In this document: positions 11,091 to 20,398 of the stretch, piece after piece | How positions within the stretch are numbered: the stretch's first letter is position 1 | Layout: each line of letters starts with the position of its first letter | From: Silvimonas amylolytica | GTDB taxonomy: Bacteria > Pseudomonadota > Gammaproteobacteria > Burkholderiales > Chitinibacteraceae | Direction: 5' to 3' | Assembly (NCBI RefSeq): GCF_014645555.1 | Contig: NZ_BMLY01000004.1 | Span: 301,786-365,785, forward strand | Length of the DNA: 64,000 bases | The notes under the pieces: generated by a model | Seen by the model: only the letters and a program-made list of their open reading frames with translations | Database searches by the model: none | What the model was told of the DNA's origin: nothing | Program-made: the position numbers and the translations under genes

Positions 11091-12188
11091 TTAACGGTCG
11101 TGCCGCTTGATGAAACCATCATTGAGCGGCTCGCCCAGCTCTGCACAGGCCGCGATGCGGCTGTGCGGCTCAGCGATGCGATAACCGTTTTTGTTAAGCC
11201 AGGTGTCGTTGTAATACGAGTGCGCGTAGCGGTCGCCGCTATCGCACAGCAGCGTGACGATGGCACCAGATTCGCCTGCCGCCTGCATTGAACGCGCCAG
11301 TTGCAGCACGGCCACAAACTGGCAACCGGTGGAACCTCCCACCCGCCGCCCCAGCTTGCTTGCGAGCCAGCGCGTGGCCGCAATCGACATCACATCTGGC
11401 ACCTTGAACATGGTGTCGATCACATCCGGCATGAACGAGGACTCGACGCGCGGTCTGCCAATGCCTTCAATCTTTGAACCACAATCAAGCACGTGATCGC
11501 GCTGGCCACTCACAAAGGCATCGAAAAACACGCTGTTTTCCGGATCAGCACAGGCGATACGGGTGGCATGACGCCGGTATCGGACATAACGTCCCAGCGT
11601 GGCTGACGTACCGCCGGTGCCGCAACTGGCGACAATCCAGCTGGGTTCTGGGTAACGCTCCAGTTTCATCTGGTCAAAAATGGATTCCGCAATATTGTTG
11701 TTGGCGCGCCAGTCTGTCGCCCGTTCCGCATAGGTGAACTGATCCATGAAATGGCCGCCAGTCCGGTGCGCCAATTGCAGCGAATGTGCAGCGATCTGCG
11801 TCGGATCGGATACCAATTCACATCTTCCACCCTGGAATTCGATCGCGGCGATCTTGTCCGGGCTGGTCGTAGCAGGCATCACCGCAATAAACGGTAAACC
11901 CAACAGCCGCGCAAAGTACGCCTCAGACACCGCAGTCGAACCGCTGGAGGCTTCGATCACCGGTTTGCCCGGCGAGAGCCAGCCGTTGGCCAGGGCATAC
12001 AAAAACAATGAGCGCGCTAACCGGTGCTTCAGACTTCCGGTTGGGTGACTGGATTCATCTTTCAGATAAAAGTCGATATCCGGAAACGCCGCCAGCTTGA
12101 GGGGTATCAAGTGGGTGTCAGCCGAGCGGTTGAAGTCTGCTTCAATGATGCGGATGGCTTCTGCGGTCCATTGGCGAGCGCTTTGCAT
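11091..12188 (-). CDS. PLP-dependent cysteine synthase-family protein (Cds1-like)
   Basis: A 365-residue fold-type II PLP enzyme related to cysteine synthase/cystathionine beta-synthase. The PLP lysine is in [11 protein letters not shown] (about residue 54). The substrate-binding loop is [11 protein letters not shown], and the phosphate-binding loop [14 protein letters not shown] matches the GTGGT signature. The length and the C-terminal extension ([19 protein letters not shown]) fit the L-cysteine desulfhydrase Cds1-like group rather than CysK/CysM, so it may release H2S from cysteine instead of making cysteine; that is inference. It stands alone, convergent with the HD-GYP gene with a 0-bp gap. 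Start codon ATG, weak Shine-Dalgarno. Confidence 0.87.
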   Translation of the reverse strand: MQSARQWTAEAIRIIEADFNRSADTHLIPLKLAAFPDIDFYLKDESSHPTGSLKHRLARSLFLYALANGWLSPGKPVIEASSGSTAVSEAYFARLLGLPFIAVMPATTSPDKIAAIEFQGGRCELVSDPTQIAAHSLQLAHRTGGHFMDQFTYAERATDWRANNNIAESIFDQMKLERYPEPSWIVASCGTGGTSATLGRYVRYRRHATRIACADPENSVFFDAFVSGQRDHVLDCGSKIEGIGRPRVESSFMPDVIDTMFKVPDVMSIAATRWLASKLGRRVGGSTGCQFVAVLQLARSMQAAGESGAIVTLLCDSGDRYAHSYYNDTWLNKNGYRIAEPHSRIAACAELGEPLNDGFIKRHDR

Positions 12189-12435
12189 AGGTCGGTATTT
12201 GCGATGATCAAACAGGGAGTTTGAGCATGGCAGTCGCAGCGTGGCTGCGCCAAGATTCAGCTTGCCGGACGGTTGTGGGGCACAGTTTTATGCTGTTGAA
12301 GTAGCAGGGTTGGCGTGATCCGGTACGCCAGGTCGCGCAAACCACCGCCCATGAACAAGAATCACTTGTCCCGTCGAGTACTTTTTCCTCTCCGCACAGG
12401 CAGAAATCGACTGGCGCCATGACCTGTCTTGAAGT

Positions 12436-13794
12436 TCAAAACAGACTCTGTTGTCCATCCGGCTTGCCGGTCACTGCCGCATCCACAGCGTCATCGGCAA
12501 AGCGCACCCGGATCTTGTCTCCGGCATGCAGCTGGGCTGCGTGTTGCACGACCTGCCCCTTGGCTGTCTCCACCAGTGCGTAGCCGCGGGATAACACAGC
12601 AGTGGGGTTCAGCGCCTGCAATTGGCCACGCAATGGGGCCAGTTTTGCCAGACGCTGCTCCCGCGTGCGCGCACTGGCCGCCGCTAGCCGGCTGGCAGCC
12701 AGGCTGAGGCGGTTGCGGGCAGCCTCCAGGGCAGGGCTGGCGTGGATCAACCGCAGCCGCATTTGGGCCAGCGTAGACAGTTTGCGGTCCAGTTGTCGGG
12801 CGGGCGCGGTGTTCAGGCGCACTGACAACATGGCCAGACGTTCGCGTTGGCGAGTCAGCGTATCGCCGGGGTGGCGCAAGCGCCGGGCGAGGTTGTCCAG
12901 CTTTTGCATGCGCGTCTGCAATTGACGTTCAACTGCGCGTTGCAGGTGGCGTTGTTGCTCGGCCAGCCGCGCCAGCCATTCCGTGCGGTTAGGGCTGGCC
13001 AGTTCTGCAGCGGCGGTGGGTGTTGCCGCACGAACGTCTGCGACGAAATCACTGATCGTAAAATCGGTTTCGTGGCCGACGCCACTGACCACCGGAATGG
13101 CACATGCGGCTATGGCCCGGGCGACGACTTCCTCATTGAATGCCCACAGATCTTCCAGGCTACCGCCACCGCGACACACAATCAGCGTGTCCACTTCATT
13201 GCGCTCGGCGGCTTTGTTGATCGCTGCAGCAATTTCAGCCCCTGCACCGGCGCCTTGTACCGCACAGGGGTAGAGGATGACGGGCAGGCCAGGCATGCGG
13301 CGGCCCAGTGTGGTGAGCACATCGCGGAGCGCAGCCGCTTTGGGAGAGGTCACAATCCCGATCGCACGTGGAAACGTCGGCAGCGGCTGTTTGCGGTCGC
13401 TATCAAACAAACCTTCGGCGGCCAGTTTGGCCTTGAGTTTTTCAAATGCCTCGAACAACGCGCCCAGACCCGCGGGACGCATGGCTTCGACGGTCAGTTG
13501 ATAGTCGCCGCGGGCTTCGTAGAGCGTGACTACCGCGCGGATTTCCACGCTCATTCCTTCCCGTGGTTGAAAGTCCAGGAGACCGGCACGGTTACGGAAC
13601 ATGACACAGCGCACCTGCGCATTCTTGTCTTTCAGGCTGAAGTAGCAGTGACCTGAGTCGTAGCGCTTGAAGTTGGAAATCTCCCCGCTCACCCACAAAA
13701 CAGGCAGGCTACCTTCCAGCAATTCACGCACCGTGCGGTTCAGGTCTGACACGGTCAAAACGGCGTTTGAAATACTTGACAAGTTGGAGAACAT
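12436..13794 (-). CDS. xseA: Exodeoxyribonuclease VII large subunit
   Basis: XseA is the catalytic subunit of the single-strand-specific exonuclease VII, which works with XseB. The N-terminal OB fold (LWVSGEISNFKRYDSGHCYFSLKD) occupies about residues 20-110. The nuclease core contains GIVTSPKAAALRD, CRGGGSLEDLWAFNEE and SGVGHETDFTISDFVADVRAATPTAAAE. A long coiled coil (about 270-400) follows, then the C-terminal NPTAVLSRGYALVE motif. 452 residues is full length. No xseB is seen in this window. The upstream gap holds DnaA-box-like sites. Confidence 0.96.
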   Translation of the reverse strand: MFSNLSSISNAVLTVSDLNRTVRELLEGSLPVLWVSGEISNFKRYDSGHCYFSLKDKNAQVRCVMFRNRAGLLDFQPREGMSVEIRAVVTLYEARGDYQLTVEAMRPAGLGALFEAFEKLKAKLAAEGLFDSDRKQPLPTFPRAIGIVTSPKAAALRDVLTTLGRRMPGLPVILYPCAVQGAGAGAEIAAAINKAAERNEVDTLIVCRGGGSLEDLWAFNEEVVARAIAACAIPVVSGVGHETDFTISDFVADVRAATPTAAAELASPNRTEWLARLAEQQRHLQRAVERQLQTRMQKLDNLARRLRHPGDTLTRQRERLAMLSVRLNTAPARQLDRKLSTLAQMRLRLIHASPALEAARNRLSLAASRLAAASARTREQRLAKLAPLRGQLQALNPTAVLSRGYALVETAKGQVVQHAAQLHAGDKIRVRFADDAVDAAVTGKPDGQQSLF

Positions 13795-13933
13795 GCGCGG
13801 GAAAACCCAAAATAATCCACAAAAGCCATGCTGCTCAAGGCATAGCGGCGATTTTGCGGGTTGTAGTTGATGTAGTGTCTGTAACTAACTGATTTTTATG
13901 AATTATGGCAAAACGCCCAATTTGCAGGCAACT

Positions 13934-13955
13934 TGTCTGCAATCCTTTGCAGACA
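13934..13955. repeat. 22-bp inverted repeat
   Basis: Arms TGTCTGCAA / TTGCAGACA with a 4-base TCCT centre, perfect over 9 bp. It lies 25 bp from the DnaA-box cluster. There is no T-tract, so it is an operator or structural site rather than a terminator. Confidence 0.75.
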
Positions 13956-13980
13956 GGCGTTTAGGGTATATCTGAAGAGG

Positions 13981-14015
13981 TTGTTCACAAAGTTATCCAC
14001 AGCTTGTGTGGGTAA
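13981..14015. promoter_or_regulatory. Cluster of DnaA-box-like 9-mers
   Basis: TTGTTCACA (13981-13989, two mismatches), a perfect TTATCCACA (13993-14001), and TGTGGGTAA (14007-14015; reverse complement TTACCCACA, one mismatch) lie within 35 bp. A fourth near-match, TAATCCACA, is at 13813-13821. The consensus is the E. coli DnaA box TTATCCACA. Confidence 0.6.
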
Positions 14016-14326
14016 TGCAAAAAAACCAAGGCAGGACGGGGAGTTACCTGTATTCCTTCACCTGGAGTCAGCCTTTTCTGGCTCCGCCGACAGTGGTAGT
14101 CGGACAACTTTTATGCCGTGTGCGACAGGCTAGTTACAATTCTGTCCTCCGGGCGGTAGTCTTGCGCGTTATTCTCCGTCCGTGTTTCGCATTTGCCCGC
14201 GCGGCAGTCCGGCCCTTCACGATCAGGGGCAATCCGGCTAAAGTTACGCGATTCACGGCAGCGTGCCTACCTGTTAACCGACGGCGCGCTGTTCCAGGAC
14301 CCCTAAAACGCACCACAGGAACCCTT

Positions 14327-14950
14327 ATGCTGGAGATTATTCAAGCCGCTGGCTGGCCGATCTGGTTGATCATTGTTGCCTCCGTGGCTGCGCTGACCAT
14401 CATCATTGAACGGCTGCTGACCCTGCGCAAGGGCGTGGTTGTGCCCGAAGGCATGCTGGCTCGCGTGGTGCAAGAATTGCGCGCCAGCGGCGTCAACGCT
14501 GAAATGGTATCCAAGCTGGCCGCGTCTTCGCCGTTGGGCAAGGTACTGGCTGCTGGTCTGAAGAATGTGAAAAGCTCCCGCGAGATCATGAAAGAATCGA
14601 TCGAAGAAGTGGGCGGCGCGGTAGCACACGATCTGGAGCGTTATCTTTCTGCGCTCGGTACCATTGCTGCCATCACCCCGCTGCTGGGCCTGTTTGGTAC
14701 CGTGGTCGGCATGATCGAAATCTTCGGTGCGCAATCTCCGGCAACCGGCGCTAACCCGGCTGCACTGGCTCACGGTATTTCCGTAGCGCTGTACAACACC
14801 GCCTTCGGTATTATCGTGGCTGTACCTAGCCTCTTGTTCTACCGCTACTTCCGTTCCCGTGTGGATGGCTATCTGGTTGAGATGGAACAACAAGCCATCA
14901 AGCTGGTGGAAGTCGTACACGGCGAGCGTCAACTCGGCGCATCCAAATAA
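14327..14950 (+). CDS. exbB: ExbB/MotA/TolQ-family proton channel subunit
   Basis: 207-residue inner-membrane protein; ExbB with ExbD uses proton motive force to energise TonB. Three hydrophobic segments (about residues 8-30, 105-130 and 150-175) and the family core LERYLSALGTIAAITPLLGLFGTVVGMIEIF are present. The ATG at 14327 with AGGA eight bases upstream is chosen. The open frame reaches back to 14006, but that part has no family match. It is followed 15 bp later by exbD. No tonB is nearby, so a Tol-type role cannot be ruled out, but the lpxK-linked order is typical of exbBD in betaproteobacteria. Confidence 0.94.
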   Translation: MLEIIQAAGWPIWLIIVASVAALTIIIERLLTLRKGVVVPEGMLARVVQELRASGVNAEMVSKLAASSPLGKVLAAGLKNVKSSREIMKESIEEVGGAVAHDLERYLSALGTIAAITPLLGLFGTVVGMIEIFGAQSPATGANPAALAHGISVALYNTAFGIIVAVPSLLFYRYFRSRVDGYLVEMEQQAIKLVEVVHGERQLGASK

Positions 14951-14965
14951 GCAACGGGGCCGGAT

Positions 14966-15391
14966 ATGAATTTTCGACGTGGTCGCAAGCGGGAAGAACC
15001 GGAAATCAATTTCGTCCCGCTGATCGACGTGCTGCTGGTGATCCTGATCTTTGTCATGGCCACCACCACGTATTCCAAGTTTGCTGAACTGAAGATCAAC
15101 CTGCCGACGGCCAATGCAGAAAAAACGCCAGATAACCAGCCGCAGGCGGTCAATGTGGCGGTATCGGCTAACGGTCAGTACAGCATCAACAATGATCTGG
15201 TGACGTTTACTTCTCCGGATGACTTTGCGCTGCTGTTACGCAAAGCCGCCGGTGGTAATCAGGATCCGATGATCGTGATTGATGCCGATGCCCAGTCCAC
15301 GCATCAGAGCGTGGTCAATGTGATGGAAGCGGCGCGGGTAGCGGGCTATGGCAAGCTGACCTTTGCAACGCAGAACCAGCCGGGCAAGTAA
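14966..15391 (+). CDS. exbD: ExbD/TolR-family biopolymer transport protein
   Basis: 141-residue partner of ExbB. It has a short cytoplasmic N-terminus (EEPEINFVPLIDVLLVILIF) with the proton-path Asp of the single transmembrane helix (in PLIDVLL), followed by a periplasmic domain with the family pattern IDADAQSTHQSVVNVMEAAR. The last base of its TAA stop is the first base of the lpxK ATG (TAATG), which implies translational coupling. Confidence 0.95.
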   Translation: MNFRRGRKREEPEINFVPLIDVLLVILIFVMATTTYSKFAELKINLPTANAEKTPDNQPQAVNVAVSANGQYSINNDLVTFTSPDDFALLLRKAAGGNQDPMIVIDADAQSTHQSVVNVMEAARVAGYGKLTFATQNQPGK

Positions 15392-16437
15392 TGGCGCAGT
15401 CTGAAACGGGCTTTGCCAGACAACTGGTAGACGCTTGGTACAAACCCGGTCTTGATGGCCGGGTTTTGCTTTTTGTGCCATTGGCGTGGCTGTATGGTGC
15501 GGTCACGGCACTGCGTCGCGGGTTGTTCCGGGTCGGCCTGAAAAAGAGCACCCATTTGCCGGTGCCGACCATTGTTATCGGAAACATCACGGTCGGTGGC
15601 AGCGGCAAGACGCCCCTGACCATCTATCTCGCCCAACAGCTGCTGGTCGCTGGCTTCAAACCTGCCATTGTCAGCCGTGGCTACGGCGGTTCGGCGCAGA
15701 CGGTCACACCCGTGACCGCCGCCAGTGACCCAGCCGTGACGGGCGATGAACCGGTGCTGATGGCACAGGCCACTGGCGTACCGGTAATGGTCGGGCGGGA
15801 TCGGGTAGCAGCCGGGCTGGCGCTGCTTGCCGCTCACCCGGAGGTCAATGTCATCCTGTGCGATGACGGTTTGCAACATTACCGTCTGCAGCGTGATATT
15901 GAATTGTGTGTGATTGATGGTGCGCGGGGTCTGGGTAATGGCCAGTTGATTCCGGCCGGCCCCTTGCGTGAAGGCAAGGGCAGGCTGCAAAAAGTGGACG
16001 CGGTGATCGTGAATGGTGTCGGCGCTACGGATTGGCACGCGCACACCTGGACCATGCAACTGCAGCCAGACGCCATTTACCACCTTGCGGACCGCACCCG
16101 CACTGACTCTGTCGCCGAGCTGGGCGGACAAACGCTGCATGCTGTGGCAGGCATCGGCAATCCGGCGCGCTTTTTTGCAACGCTTTCCGCGCTAGGATTA
16201 CAGACGAAAAACCACGCGTTTGCTGACCATCAGCGCTATACCACCGCCGATTTACCGGCGGACGGGCTGATCATCACCACAGAAAAAGATGCGGTGAAAC
16301 TGACCTCTTTGTCCGGGATTGCCCTTACGGATGATAGAATCCGGGTTTTGCCGGTTCGCGCACAGCTTGATGACGGGCTGATGACGTGGCTGGCGGCAAG
16401 GATTCTAGAGGTTAGCAATGGACGCCAAGCTGCTTGA
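15391..16437 (+). CDS. lpxK: Tetraacyldisaccharide 4'-kinase
   Basis: LpxK phosphorylates the 4' position of the lipid A precursor DS-1-P to give lipid IVA, at the inner membrane. An N-terminal membrane-binding hydrophobic stretch (about 24-40) precedes the P-loop [12 protein letters not shown] (about 64-75). SRGYGG and the catalytic DDGLQHYRL motif are intact, and FADHQRYT and TTEKDAVKL lie in the C-terminal half. 348 residues. It overlaps exbD by one base and the ycaR homologue by 20 bases, so this is one operon with kdsB, an outer-membrane/LPS module. Confidence 0.96.
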   Translation: MAQSETGFARQLVDAWYKPGLDGRVLLFVPLAWLYGAVTALRRGLFRVGLKKSTHLPVPTIVIGNITVGGSGKTPLTIYLAQQLLVAGFKPAIVSRGYGGSAQTVTPVTAASDPAVTGDEPVLMAQATGVPVMVGRDRVAAGLALLAAHPEVNVILCDDGLQHYRLQRDIELCVIDGARGLGNGQLIPAGPLREGKGRLQKVDAVIVNGVGATDWHAHTWTMQLQPDAIYHLADRTRTDSVAELGGQTLHAVAGIGNPARFFATLSALGLQTKNHAFADHQRYTTADLPADGLIITTEKDAVKLTSLSGIALTDDRIRVLPVRAQLDDGLMTWLAARILEVSNGRQAA

Positions 16438-16603
16438 AATTCTGGTTTGCCCGCTGTGCAAGGGCCCGCTGGTTTTCGACAAAACCCGCCAGGAACTGAT
16501 CTGCAAGGCAGATCGTCTGGGCTTCCCCATCCGCGATGGTATTCCGACCATGCTGGAAACCGAGGCGCGCGAGTTGCCGGCGGATGAGGAAATCAAGGCG
16601 TGA
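16418..16603 (+). CDS. ycaR: Trm112/YcaR-family small protein
   Basis: 61-residue protein of the Trm112-like family (YcaR in E. coli), which sits between lpxK and kdsB in many proteobacteria. Visible are the opening [14 protein letters not shown] with a CPLC pair, a second cysteine in [21 protein letters not shown], and an acidic tail. Eukaryotic Trm112 activates methyltransferases; the bacterial role is unclear. The start lies inside the end of lpxK, and its stop overlaps the kdsB GTG start (GTGA). Confidence 0.94.
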   Translation: MDAKLLEILVCPLCKGPLVFDKTRQELICKADRLGFPIRDGIPTMLETEARELPADEEIKA

Positions 16604-17364
16604 GCTATGTGGCGCTGATCCCGGCCCGGATGAAATCCACCCGGTTGCCGGACAAACCACTGGCCGATATTGGCGGCCTGCCCATGATTGTTCGGGTGGC
16701 CGAGCGTGTGGCGCTGTCTGGCGCGGTGCGCGTGGTCGTAGCGACCGATGACCCCCGTATTCTGGATGCAGTCGAAAAAGCCGGCTTTGAAGCCGTGATG
16801 ACGCGCGCAGATCACCCGTCCGGGACGGATCGGCTGGCTGAAGCCGCTGATCTGTTGCAACTGCCCGACACCGATGTGGTGATCAACGTGCAGGGCGATG
16901 AACCGCTGATCGACCCGAAACTGCTGGATCACGTTGCCGGCCAGCTCCTGGCTGATGCCGACTTGCCCATGTCCACCGCGGCACACGTGATTCATGAAGC
17001 GGCCGACTTCTTTAACCCGAACGTGGTCAAGGTTGTCACCGACGCCCGCTCACGTGCGCTGTATTTCAGCCGCGCACCGATCGCCTGGGCGCGCGATGCA
17101 TTTGCCAAAGACACGGCCAGTTTGCCGGATGGTCTGGCACCACTGCGCCACATTGGTATCTATGGCTACCGTGCCGGTTTTTTGCGCGCCTACAGTCGCT
17201 TGCAGCCCTCGGCGCTTGAGGGCTGGGAGGCGCTGGAACAATTAAGGGTGCTATGGCATGGTTACGCCATCGGCGTGCATGTGGCTGAACATGCGCCAGC
17301 GCCAGGCGTTGATACACCCGAAGATCTGGAACGCGTGCGCAAACTTTATGCTGCGGGCGTGTAA
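16600..17364 (+). CDS. kdsB: CMP-KDO synthetase
   Basis: KdsB (3-deoxy-manno-octulosonate cytidylyltransferase) activates KDO with CTP for LPS inner-core assembly. The N-terminal nucleotide-binding signature [18 protein letters not shown] is at residues 7-24; VVIATDD-type [21 protein letters not shown] and [12 protein letters not shown] are all intact. 254 residues. The start is GTG at 16600, overlapping the preceding stop by 4 bases. Last gene of the exbB-kdsB operon. Confidence 0.96.
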   Translation: MSYVALIPARMKSTRLPDKPLADIGGLPMIVRVAERVALSGAVRVVVATDDPRILDAVEKAGFEAVMTRADHPSGTDRLAEAADLLQLPDTDVVINVQGDEPLIDPKLLDHVAGQLLADADLPMSTAAHVIHEAADFFNPNVVKVVTDARSRALYFSRAPIAWARDAFAKDTASLPDGLAPLRHIGIYGYRAGFLRAYSRLQPSALEGWEALEQLRVLWHGYAIGVHVAEHAPAPGVDTPEDLERVRKLYAAGV

Positions 17365-17408
17365 CATCAAGATTTCGTTGGCTTTTTTACATTATCTTAT
17401 TTCAATAA

Positions 17409-18086
<678 letters not shown>

Positions 18087-18110
18087 TCCTTCGATCACGC
18101 TTTGCCTTGC

Positions 18111-18146
18111 AAAACAAAACCCCGCTATTGCGGGGTTTTGTTTTTG
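18111..18146. terminator. Bidirectional rho-independent terminator
   Basis: ACCCCGC / GCGGGGT stem with TATT loop, extended by AAAACAAA and TTTTGTTTTT flanks. Serves adk and the convergent phosphatase gene. Confidence 0.93.
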
Positions 18147-18162
18147 GCACTAACCGGGCGTG

Positions 18163-18798
18163 TTATTCCAGAATGCCCGGGTCAAGATGGGATACGTCAC
18201 CCCAGTCAATCATGCTGAAGCCGTGTCCATCAAACGCAATGCGATTGATGCTGGCATTGAACAAGGTGTGGTCGCGCACTTTTTCCAGACCCTGGCCGGT
18301 GGCCAGTCGCCAGGCAATATCCAGCACGCCACCATGGCATACCACCAGTACATGCTGGTCAGGATGGCGATGGGCAATACCGCGCAATACGCGGTCTACC
18401 CGATCGGCAAACTGGCGAATGCTCTCGCCCTCGGGGATCTGATAGTCAATCTGCCGGGCCTTGATCGCCGCCGAGGCTTCCGGTTGTTCTTCAGCGATCT
18501 CGGCGCGGGTCAGCCCTTCCAGAATGCCGTAGTTGCGTTCACGCAGTTCGGGGTCAAGCAATAATGGCAAGCCAGTAAAATGGCTGGCGGGCTCTGCAGT
18601 CTGACGGGCACGAGCCAGATCGCTGACCCACAAGGCACCAAACGGTGCTTGCGCGTGCTCGGCCTTGATTCGTGCACCCAGCATATCGGCCTGCTCCAGA
18701 CCGGTTTCGTTGAGCGGGATATCGGTGTGGCCTTGCATGCGGCCTGCTGCGTTCCAGGCGGTTTCGCCATGACGGATCAGCCAGAGGGTGGTGGTCAT
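18163..18798 (-). CDS. Histidine phosphatase family protein (phosphoglycerate mutase-like)
   Basis: 211-residue branch-1 histidine phosphatase. The catalytic signature is LIRHGETAWN with the phospho-accepting His10 and Arg9; Glu is in LRERNYGILEG, and the second His in VVCHGGVLD. Family members include GpmB, CobC and SixA-like enzymes; the sequence alone does not settle the substrate. An AAGGAG site precedes the ATG. Single gene, read toward the shared adk terminator. Confidence 0.92.
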   Translation of the reverse strand: MTTTLWLIRHGETAWNAAGRMQGHTDIPLNETGLEQADMLGARIKAEHAQAPFGALWVSDLARARQTAEPASHFTGLPLLLDPELRERNYGILEGLTRAEIAEEQPEASAAIKARQIDYQIPEGESIRQFADRVDRVLRGIAHRHPDQHVLVVCHGGVLDIAWRLATGQGLEKVRDHTLFNASINRIAFDGHGFSMIDWGDVSHLDPGILE

Positions 18799-18837
18799 GC
18801 CTTCTCCTTGGTGCGTGAAGTGCTCGAGCGTACCGTA

Positions 18838-18877
18838 AAAAAACAGAGGCTGCCCGCAGGCAGCCTCTGTTTTTTTG
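18838..18877 (-). terminator. Rho-independent terminator
   Basis: ACAGAGGCTGCC / GGCAGCCTCTGT stem with a 4-base loop, flanked by A7 and T7. It lies downstream of the minus-strand glycine-zipper gene and before the phosphatase start. Confidence 0.93.
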
Positions 18878-18988
18878 CACGCTAACCGGTATCCGGTTGT
18901 GATTCTCTTTTGTGCCGTATGCTGTTTTTTTGTGTACGGCTTTGATCTGTAGATGTTTGTTGGTGTTTCTGGTGTTGCTCGGGCGCGC

Positions 18989-19486
18989 TTAGCGCGGCGT
19001 CACATTCACCTCAACCGGGATACGATCACCCGGCTGTTGCGGCAGGTTGGCGCTGAACTGGCGGCCCTTGTAGTCATAAGTCACGTGGTAGCCAGTAACT
19101 TGATCCTGCCAGGCATCCACCTGGCGGCAGCGTTGCACTTGCTGGTTTTGTACTTGCGGTTGGCCGCTCCCCACCTGGTTACCGATCAGCGCACCACCGA
19201 TAGCACCCGCTACAGTGGCGACATCTTTACCGCGACCACCACCTACCTGGTGGCCCAGCACACCGCCGGCTACGCCGCCAATAATGCTGCCGACCACACC
19301 ACCTGCCTGATTCTGGGTTTGAACTTGCTGGTTTTCGGTCCAGCATTCCTGGCGCGGGGCGTTCACGCGCTGCACGATAGCGGTGGAGCTCACCACGCGT
19401 GCGTAATCGGGATAAGCGTCTGCCATCGCAACGGTGGCGGACAGAGTAAGTGCGGCAGCGATCAGTGTTTTGAATTGTGTCTTCAT
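18989..19486 (-). CDS. Exported glycine-zipper 2TM-domain protein
   Basis: 165-residue envelope protein of the Rickettsia 17-kDa/SlyB-like glycine-zipper class. The ATG at 19486 has a perfect AGGAGA six bases upstream, so the 15 codons that extend the frame are discarded. The signal peptide MKTQFKTLIAAALTLSATVAMADA probably is cut after AMA. The glycine zipper GGVVGSIIGGVAGGVLGHQVGGG and a second GAIGGALIGNQVG form two short hydrophobic helices (about 60-105). The C-terminal part is Gln-rich with two cysteines. There is no lipobox, so it is not an obvious lipoprotein. Role unknown; such proteins affect envelope stability. Confidence 0.9.
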   Translation of the reverse strand: MKTQFKTLIAAALTLSATVAMADAYPDYARVVSSTAIVQRVNAPRQECWTENQQVQTQNQAGGVVGSIIGGVAGGVLGHQVGGGRGKDVATVAGAIGGALIGNQVGSGQPQVQNQQVQRCRQVDAWQDQVTGYHVTYDYKGRQFSANLPQQPGDRIPVEVNVTPR

Positions 19487-19632
19487 GGTTTTCTCCTCAT
19501 ATGTCGCTATGACATAGAGATTAAAACGCATTACTCGCGCCCAGGCTTACGACAAATTCACACTCTGACGCATTGTTACACGCGGACACACGCATTTCGT
19601 GAGGCTGCTCACAACGGTGCTTACCAACAAAT

Positions 19633-20250
19633 TCAGGAATGAGGAGGGGGTGGCTGGGTGTCGATGAATGAGGGTCGCTCGTTCAGCCGCACCTGCAGCT
19701 TCAGAAGATTAGGGTGAAGCGTTTGCCAATGCAGATCAGCAAAACGTAGATCCAGATACGCAAGCAAACATCCGACCGCAATATCGGCCAGGGTAAAGTT
19801 GTCACCCATACACCATTTGCGCTCGCCCAGATCTTGCGCCAGTTGTGCCAGCCCACGATCAATCCGGCCCTGCTCATGGGCTATCACGCCGGTTGACTGC
19901 AATTCTTGCGGGCGACGGTGTTCACGCACAATCAGAATGGCGGCATCCAGAATGCCATCACACAGCGCTTCCCAACGCTTGACGTTAATCGCCTGGCGGG
20001 CATCACCCGGAATCAGTTTGCCGACCGGAGAGATATGGTCCAGGTAATCCACGATCACGCTGGAGTCATACAAGGGGCGGTGATCATCCAGCACCAGCGC
20101 GGGCACCTTGCCAAGCGGGTTGATGTCTTTGATCGGGCTATCTGGCGCGCCGGTCGTCACTTCAACCAGTTGCATCTCGATACGTTTTTCGAGGCAAACA
20201 ATCCGTACCTTGCGGCCGAACGGGCTGGTCAGGGAGGTATAAAGCTTCAT
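19633..20250 (-). CDS. Glutathione S-transferase family protein, YibF-like
   Basis: 205-residue GST. The N-terminal thioredoxin fold (MKLYTSLTSPFGRKVRIVCLEK) has Ser where many beta GSTs carry Cys10, and cis-Pro is in GKVPALV. The glutathione gamma-glutamyl-binding pair follows in YDSSVIVDYLD. The C-terminal helical domain contains FTLADIAVGCLLAYLDLRF. It resembles E. coli YibF along its full length (RKIEALADGILDA-type segment seen as KRWEALCDGILDA). Substrate unknown. No cotranscribed neighbour. Confidence 0.9.
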   Translation of the reverse strand: MKLYTSLTSPFGRKVRIVCLEKRIEMQLVEVTTGAPDSPIKDINPLGKVPALVLDDHRPLYDSSVIVDYLDHISPVGKLIPGDARQAINVKRWEALCDGILDAAILIVREHRRPQELQSTGVIAHEQGRIDRGLAQLAQDLGERKWCMGDNFTLADIAVGCLLAYLDLRFADLHWQTLHPNLLKLQVRLNERPSFIDTQPPPPHS

Positions 20251-20345
20251 GGCGGCGGGGTCGCGTCAGTCAGATTTGGAACAGATCAGGTTTGATTCTA
20301 GTTGCCAACGTCGGCGACAGCCAACCCAGTTGTTCAGATAAGACA

Positions 20346-20379
20346 CAAAGGCACAGCCCGTGACGGCTGCGCCTTTGTT
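20346..20379 (-). terminator. Terminator-like hairpin after the DUF3422 gene
   Basis: AAAGGCACAGCC / GGCTGCGCCTTT stem (one G-U type mismatch), with TTTGTGTCTT on the minus strand. It lies 20 bp past the stop. Confidence 0.7.
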
Positions 20380-20398
20380 CTGGTGCTGCTACTGACCG

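Larger units (their letters stand above)
13795..14326. other. 530-bp intergenic region upstream of xseA and exbB
   Basis: No credible gene. The frame read from 14006 into exbB is an artefact of an open upstream extension. The left half holds a DnaA-box-like cluster and a 22-bp inverted repeat, listed separately. The right half (14016-14310) shows no structure I can name and probably holds the exb promoter. Confidence 0.7.

Noticed and set aside
12189-12435. Small 70-codon reverse gene (12208-12420)
   Set aside because: Cys/Trp-rich translation without a ribosome site or neighbour support; treated as spacer between xseA and the Cds1-like gene.
14006-14326. N-terminal extension of ExbB
   Set aside because: No similarity to ExbB, no hydrophobic signal, and a good Shine-Dalgarno lies before ATG 14327.
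13795-14326. Chromosomal origin oriC
   Set aside because: DnaA boxes are present but dnaA, dnaN, rpmH, gidA and a clear AT-rich unwinding array are not in the neighbourhood.
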